A stretch of DNA of 64,000 nucleotides from Sisyra terminalis (lineage: Eukaryota > Arthropoda > Insecta > Neuroptera > Sisyridae): the NCBI GenBank assembly GCA_958496175.1, contig OY292278.1, positions 15,066,001-15,130,000 of the forward strand. The letters run 5' to 3'. Below are positions 58,440-64,000 of the stretch, piece after piece. Within the stretch, counting starts at the first letter, position 1. Each line of letters opens with the position of its first letter. Under the pieces are notes generated by a model, which saw only the letters and a program-made list of their open reading frames with translations, ran no database searches and was not told the DNA's origin. A program made the position numbers and the translations under genes.

Positions 58440-59200
58440 GAGTGGCCACTATTGGCCGAAAAAATAACTAACTTTTTCAAATTTGAAAGCCGCGAGAATA
58501 AACGATTGTTTCGATTTTCGTGATTCTTCGTGAATCTTCGTGAAAAGCTTTGGCGCCAAGTCTAACCGAAAAGCTAACTGTAATTTTCTCCCAAATTTAT
58601 GAATACAAATGATTTTCCCTTTTTTTCAACAGGTTTCAAAGCGTTTGCAAGTAAAAAAAATGTTTGAAAAAACTTTGATGCTCCAATAAAGTTAACTACC
58701 CCGCACGCTCACGCCCCCGATTCTCACTAGGATGAAGTCCAGAAAAACCTATCCTATTCCCCGAAATATTGAAATGCTTTAAGAATATCCCATTTAATTT
58801 TCATTTCCGAAAAATTTACTATTCTGAAAGTTTTTCAATCGAAAATTGCAAGTGGCTAAGATGGTTTTTTTGGCGGATGCTAAGGACGCTAAAGACGCCA
58901 ACTTTTGAGTCGAGAAATCAGAAAAGTTTTCTCACCGAAATCGAAAATTTTTATCTCAATCGATAACTGATCGATTAAACTTTCACTTTACACTAATTAA
59001 TTGCAAGAAAGCAAAAGAAAAACTTTAGTTTTTCCACATTTTCTCGGGAGCGGTTTGATGCTTGAACGCGAACGCGGTAAAACTAAAGTGCGCTTTGTTA
59101 ATGACCATCGTCCTACCGAATGGACCAATCAGATTGCAGCGTGTCAGCGTCTTGAAACTAGAAATTTTACCGCAATTTTCAAAAAATGGCAACAATACTT
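58440..59200. promoter_or_regulatory. Promoter-like region with heat-shock element and CCAAT boxes
   Basis: Seen: a perfect four-module heat-shock element TTCGTGAATCTTCGTGAA at 58,527-58,544 (alternating TTC and GAA every 5 bp), a 10-bp palindrome TTGGCGCCAA at 58,550-58,559, an inverted CCAAT ('ggccaatagtggcc' on the minus strand at about 58,443-58,456) and 'gaccaatcag' near 59,122. The region has more CpG than its surroundings. Direction is not fixed; a minus-strand transcript would run into the tandem array. No strong TATA box follows on either strand. Confidence 0.45.
58527..58544. promoter_or_regulatory. Heat-shock element (4 x nGAAn)
   Basis: TTC GT GAA TC TTC GT GAA, with 2-bp gaps, fits the HSF-trimer binding consensus without mismatch; an additional TTC directly precedes it. 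A chance match of four perfect modules is unlikely, though function is not shown. Confidence 0.6.
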
Positions 59201-59209
59201 TTTAACTTG

Positions 59210-60050
59210 AAATTCCATTAATTTATTTTTTAAAAACCTTTTCGGATTCGTAACTTAGTTTAATCATTTTAAAACAAAATAATTTATTTTTCAACCTAAG
59301 TTTAGAATTTTATGAATCATTTTATTCCAACAAAGTTACTCTTAGAACAAACAATATAATATATTGTTAATATTGATTGCGAAGAAAATTCCTACATTTA
59401 AAATCTTCTGAATCGCATATTCATTTTTCCAATTGTTTTTCTTAAATATAATCTTTCCCTCCTTCCTGTAACGTACATAATTACTCATTATTGCCTTTTA
59501 ATAATTACAATCATCCTAATTGCATTATCGAATTTGAAAACTGTCAAAGTATGATATCTCGGCTGGATGCCAGATTAAAACAATCCAATCCAATTAGATT
59601 ACTATAAATATTATTAAAGAAACCAGTTTTTGGCATTATAAAACTAAAGATTTATTTATGAATGTAATTAAAAGAAATTCACAATTAAAACATTTGAGTT
59701 CTTCAAATACAAGTTTGATGGTTTCTTTATATTTTTATAAATCTTTGTCACCTTTTACAACTTTTTTTAAATCACAGTCTAAAATAAAAATAAAAACATT
59801 TTTGTAAACAAAGACTTATAAACGTTCTTTCAATTGGTCGTAGCCGATATAATTCACTGAATAATTAATGTTATGAGGCCTCAAACATTCCATATAGTTA
59901 CGTATTAGTCTTAAGAGAAATATTCTTCTATTCTTCATTATTCTTAGTTTATTTCTGGTTAAAAAAAAACAAAATAGTACTAGCTGATATTTGGTTTATA
60001 TCGGCAGGTTTCGAACCTGAAGAGCATACCTATAACAAATTTTACATCCA
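59210..60050. other. Gene-free stretch
   Basis: AT-rich; no gene supported. A B-box-like 'ggtttcgaacc' near 60,015 could belong to a tRNA-like relic, without a convincing A box. Confidence 0.3.
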
Positions 60051-60069
60051 TTAGGTACTAAATGGTGGT

Positions 60070-61170
60070 TATCAGTTAGAAGGTTCAATCAGCAATGCAT
60101 TTACCAACTTCAGGTGAAAACTTACAGCATCAGACGTTTCTTTAAATTGATATGAAAAACTGCAGAAGAAAATAAATATTTTATCTAAACATTTAATTAA
60201 ACTCTCAACAAAATGTAACTTACCATTTAAATCTTTTGTACGCTTAAAGTTTCTCGAGACAATTATGTTTTTACGGTTCGAAGAAGTTGTTTTTGAGTTG
60301 ACAATCGAAAACACATCAATCAAAATATTGAAACTTACCAAAAAACTGGAAAAATCGAATGCAAATTAGAAAAGTTCAATCTACCTTCCATTTCTCTTAG
60401 TTCTTTCAGTTATTGAAAATTGGAGCCGTTTTCAAATTGTTCCAGACTTTGTAATTTAAAAGTTTGCTCACATTGTCACTTCTTTTACGTATCTCTTATT
60501 AACTGATGTTCGCTAATAATTTGATGGCTTAACATTAGAAGAAACCGTATGAATCTCCGGACAAAATTTGGTGGTTTTGGTAAAATACTTCAAAGTTATT
60601 TCCGATTTAGTGATGCTGGAGTCTTTTGGATTATCTACATACAATTTTGATAGTTTCAGTACAGTTTTTCAGTCCCTGGAATATAAAAACACGTATATGT
60701 TTTGCATTATGTTGTGAACTGGAAAAAGAGAAAACTTTTTAAGTAAATACTTTACGAAACTTCCAACAAACTAGCAAAAGTAACATAATCTTATATTCCA
60801 CATTGAGCCCAATTGGATGTTTAAGAATTGATCGAAAAATGCATAGCATTGTCCTTCCCATCCTTCCTTTATTGATGGTTGTTCATAATGTCTGGGTTTA
60901 TTAATCCTACATCCTTTTGGATTTTTCAGGTGAAAAATTGATGCACTTGGTGATTGCAACTCACTTTGCAACGCAATTTGTAAGAACCATTCCAATTGTA
61001 GTCTAAAACTGAAAAAAAACGACAACAAATTAAGTTTATGTAAATTCAATAAATCTCAACAAACTAAAGATAAATACAACATACCATTTATTTCTTTCAA
61101 AGTTTAATTCTCTCATAGTAGTTGCGTTTTGGTGACTTAGAAGTTCTTTGAAAACAGAAATTGTCAAACT
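60070..61170 (-). pseudogene. Possible duplicated exon pair of an unknown gene
   Basis: Minus-strand blocks repeat in the same order. The first exon-like block ends AAATG|GTAAGT (about 60,225) or AAATG|GTATGT (about 61,085). An intron of similar size follows and ends TTCTGCAG (about 60,161) or TTTTTTCAG (about 61,014). The next exon-like block starts TTTTxxxxxACAATT/TCAATT and contains a 'ttttcacctgaa' box. Frames are short and differ between copies, for example SNRKNIIVSRNFKRTK in the first. No family is recognised. It may be a small fast-evolving gene, a decayed duplication, or a repeat that mimics splice sites. Confidence 0.25.
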
Positions 61171-61489
61171 CATTGCTAATCTTCAAATTTGTTTAGTTAC
61201 CTCTTTACCTCGATTTTTATAAATGCCAGTTACTACAATCGTACAATAACTTTTTAATGTTCCATTATCATTTAAAAGAAATAGATTTCAATGATTTATT
61301 TTACTCACTTTTAAAAGAACACTAAAATATATAAATTCGTCTGATTACCGACCCATCGTTTGTAATATTGAAAATGTTACTAACATTGAATAGGAGGGAA
61401 AGGTTTGTTTTGATATTTCGTTTTCCCTCATACTTTCAGGTAGTGAGATTGAGTTTTTTTTTTATAGTATTTTACTAGTTACTCGAACC

Positions 61490-61550
61490 CTTGTCGCTTT
61501 TTTAGCGATAAACATCTGCTTAAGTGTTGCCGGTGTTGCAGTCCTTACAA
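61490..61550 (-). repeat. tRNA-like (SINE head) fragment
   Basis: The minus strand reads GGCAACACTTAAGCAGATG, a short stem CGCTAAAAAAGCG, then GGGTTCGAG, giving A-box-like and B-box-like elements in tRNA spacing. No discriminating anticodon arm was defined, so it is more likely a SINE head than a tRNA gene. Confidence 0.3.
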
Positions 61551-61559
61551 CCGTAAATA

Positions 61560-63290
61560 TATTTACAATATATTTGTGGTTTAAACTTCAATTTACTTAT
61601 TTCTATTAATTCTATAATTATTTTAATAAAGTTTATGAAATTAGATCATAAAAATCCTATAGTTAGATTATTTTAGTTAGTTAGATCTTATAGTTTGATC
61701 GATTATTTCTCAAATCAATTATCTCTCCCCTTTTCTCCACTGTATCTCTTAATCTATATGCATATAAATATATTGATAATACATATATAGTCTTAATAAT
61801 TAAAAAGAAAGAATGCAGAAATAATTTTTTAAATAAATTATATCAAATCAGAAAAAAAAACTTTTTCTTTAAAACAAATGAGACCAAAACTCATCACCCA
61901 GATGTTGAAATGTTCGCCGTGTTTTGCTTGTGATAGTAGATGTTTGAATTCTTTAGCAAAGAAGGAAATGTCCAGCTTAAATTTACAATTGAGTTTTAAT
62001 TTTATGATTTATTCGAATCCTCGAAATTTCATCTTTTTGAAGATAATGTTTTTAGGGATGATTGCACCCCTAAAATGTGTTGAAACTATTTAAAAACGCA
62101 GTGCTGATATATTAATGCTGATCATTCTATAATTTAAGCTTTATGAAGCCAATTAGATTTCTTAAATAAGCCAAGTAGAATTTTTTGCAGCTAGAACATA
62201 TAAATTACCTCTCCTCCCCTTCCTCACTGCTCCAATTTTTATAATGATGACAAAAAATAATATGTTTATATCTTAGTCCCAAGACGAATTCATTTATAAG
62301 TAATATATTTCTGCGTATACTCAACATTCTATAGGGGTAAAAAGTCACTAAGTCCCCCCCTTTCTAAATTAGCCAACTATTTACCTTTGTTTCGTTGAGA
62401 AAATGGAAAATTTAGGAAGTTGTAACTAAAAAAAATCTGTAGTGAAAATCATCATTTTTGTTTTATTGAACTGGTCGAGAACATATATCCTCTCCACCCC
62501 GATTTAGTGATAGTCCTAGTCTAAGATCTTTATTAGGTTTCAAAACTTTTTACTCTACAAATTTTGAATTATTGTTAGAATAATTTGTATGTAAAACAAT
62601 TGATTAGTTCTTTAATTCATTTGTGATTTATACTTTCATTGTTGCACTAATGTATTTCAGTTGCCTATATATCAACAGGCAAAATGCGGTAAATTGTCTG
62701 GGTTGATAGTTGATAAAAAGAATTTACTATTTTATTCTATATACATTATACACTTATATCTACTTATAAAAACTATATATAAATATAATTATATAGTAAT
62801 CATTAACATTAAATGAATACGAATCCGGATAAATATTTATTAACTTTGTATTTTGGTGGAATGTCATTAGTAATTGAACGTAATTTTTCGCATATTCAAA
62901 TAAGTTGCGTTTAGTTTTCTTCAAAAGTGAAGAATAATTTTTACATATTTTCGACAATTAATGCTACGTTAATTAATAAACACAAAATATCTATTGAAAT
63001 AAGCATTATTGGAAATACCATAGTAAGTACGTCATAATGAACCACAAACGTCTTTGTTTATCATGAACCCTGTACAATAATCCTTCTACAATATATTACC
63101 CATACTTGACAACTTCTGAATAATTGTACAATATTTATTAACAAAAAAGTAAAAGAAACTACTATCATTAGAAAATAAGCCAAAATATAAATTATGAGAT
63201 AAAAATTTGTATTTGGAAGCATAAAAAAACACCGCTACCCACTAATGCTATCTTTCAACGATTGATTATTACGAAAGTTTACTTACAATT
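61560..63290. other. Gene-free stretch
   Basis: AT-rich DNA without supported features. Confidence 0.35.
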
Positions 63291-63539
63291 TGAAAAAAAA
63301 CTCATGGGCAGTATAAGGTTTTTTTTCGGAGGGGTAGGAGGCAATATCATCTTTCATTTGCAAGTGCGTGAAAGGAATGCAACGTACAAAATTCGCAATT
63401 CGCATTTTTCTGTTATTTTATTCATATATTATAAAAACTCTAATAATTTGATTTGCTTCTAAGTATGTATTGTGCTGGAATCTCCAAAGTGCACAAAAAA
63501 ACCGGTGGCAAGTGCCCACCACCCCTTAAATTCATCATT

Positions 63540-63998
63540 GCTTGGATGGAAATCTCACCATTCAAAAACGACCAATATAAGGGTAAATCTGGTGCGTACA
63601 TTTTCACATCCTCATTTTTATTTTTCAACAATCTAGCCAAAAAATGCAAATTCTCTTTATGATGTTTCCTTAAGGCAGATAAAGTTTTAAATATTCACCT
63701 CAATTTTAGCGAAAGAAACCATTTCTTATATCCTTTTTATGAGTTTGAAAATAGTCCTTTTTGAAACTTTGAAACGATATTGCGGGTGTCCTTTTGCACA
63801 CAGGACAAAATTTTTTTCACATTTCTTCTCACGTTAGAGCACTGTTTGATAATCCGTTGATGCAATATATCCTTATAAGGAAATCACACCCCTCAAAAAC
63901 GACCAATTTTAAGGGCAAATTTGGTGCATGTGTTATTACATCCTTAACTTTCCGATTTAATTTTCCAAGGCTCTAGCCGTAAAATTCGATTTTTTTTC
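63540..63998. repeat. Diverged repeat pair at the window end
   Basis: Segments 63,550-63,660 and 63,879-63,995 align over 'tcaaaaacgaccaat', 'aagggtaaat/aagggcaaat', 'ggtgcgt/ggtgcat', 'acatcct' and 'tctagcc'. The second copy probably continues past the window edge. Confidence 0.6.
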
Positions 63999-64000
63999 AT

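Noticed and set aside
61490..61550. Genuine tRNA gene
   Set aside because: A- and B-box-like motifs are present but acceptor and anticodon stems could not be paired; more like a SINE head.

Overview
The window is AT-rich animal DNA, almost certainly from an insect or another arthropod. Its genes have spliced GT-AG introns, short coding exons stand out as GC-richer islands, and the intergenic DNA is crowded with small DNA transposons (hAT-like and foldback elements), decayed non-LTR retrotransposons, tRNA-derived SINEs and long tandem arrays. There are no operons, CRISPR arrays or bacterial signals. Species and order cannot be fixed from the sequence alone.

Layout: positions 1-41,500 hold no gene I can support. 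This part contains a diverged tandem duplication (1.3-2.3 kb), an 818-bp inverted-repeat element flanked by (TA)n (5.2-6.0 kb), several foldback elements carrying a hammerhead-ribozyme-like core (4.5, 7.5, 22.8, 23.3, 30.5 and 31.7 kb), LINE remains (10.1, 13.5, 18.3 and 26 kb), hAT-type elements with 8-bp target duplications (10.35 and 28.9 kb), three copies of one tRNA-derived SINE family, and a five-copy tandem array of about 0.37-0.44-kb units (38.7-40.8 kb).

The genic core is 41.5-51.8 kb. A probable first coding exon on the minus strand (41,704-41,552, unknown protein) lies head to head with a six-exon plus-strand gene for a 600-residue ankyrin-repeat/SOCS-box (ASB-type) protein (42,313-47,206). 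Next come three minus-strand genes: ANKRD39 (two exons, 184 aa) and two adjacent paralogues of GTP cyclohydrolase I feedback regulatory protein (GFRP), 96 and 103 aa, only 55 bp apart.

From 52.8 to 57.0 kb lies a tandem array of 15 units in two length classes (about 254 and 287 bp), most with the 12-bp palindrome GCAAACGTTTGC. It is followed by a GC-punctuated segment with repeated GCGTCC motifs, duplicated blocks, and at 58.5 kb a perfect four-module heat-shock element in a CCAAT-containing promoter-like region. Read on the minus strand, this resembles the architecture of the Drosophila hsr-omega locus (heat-shock promoter, unique sequence, then tandem repeats). That comparison is an inference and is the most interesting hypothesis here, together with the hammerhead-like foldback elements. 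The right end (59-64 kb) is repeat-rich, with a possible duplicated exon pair at 60.1-61.2 kb.
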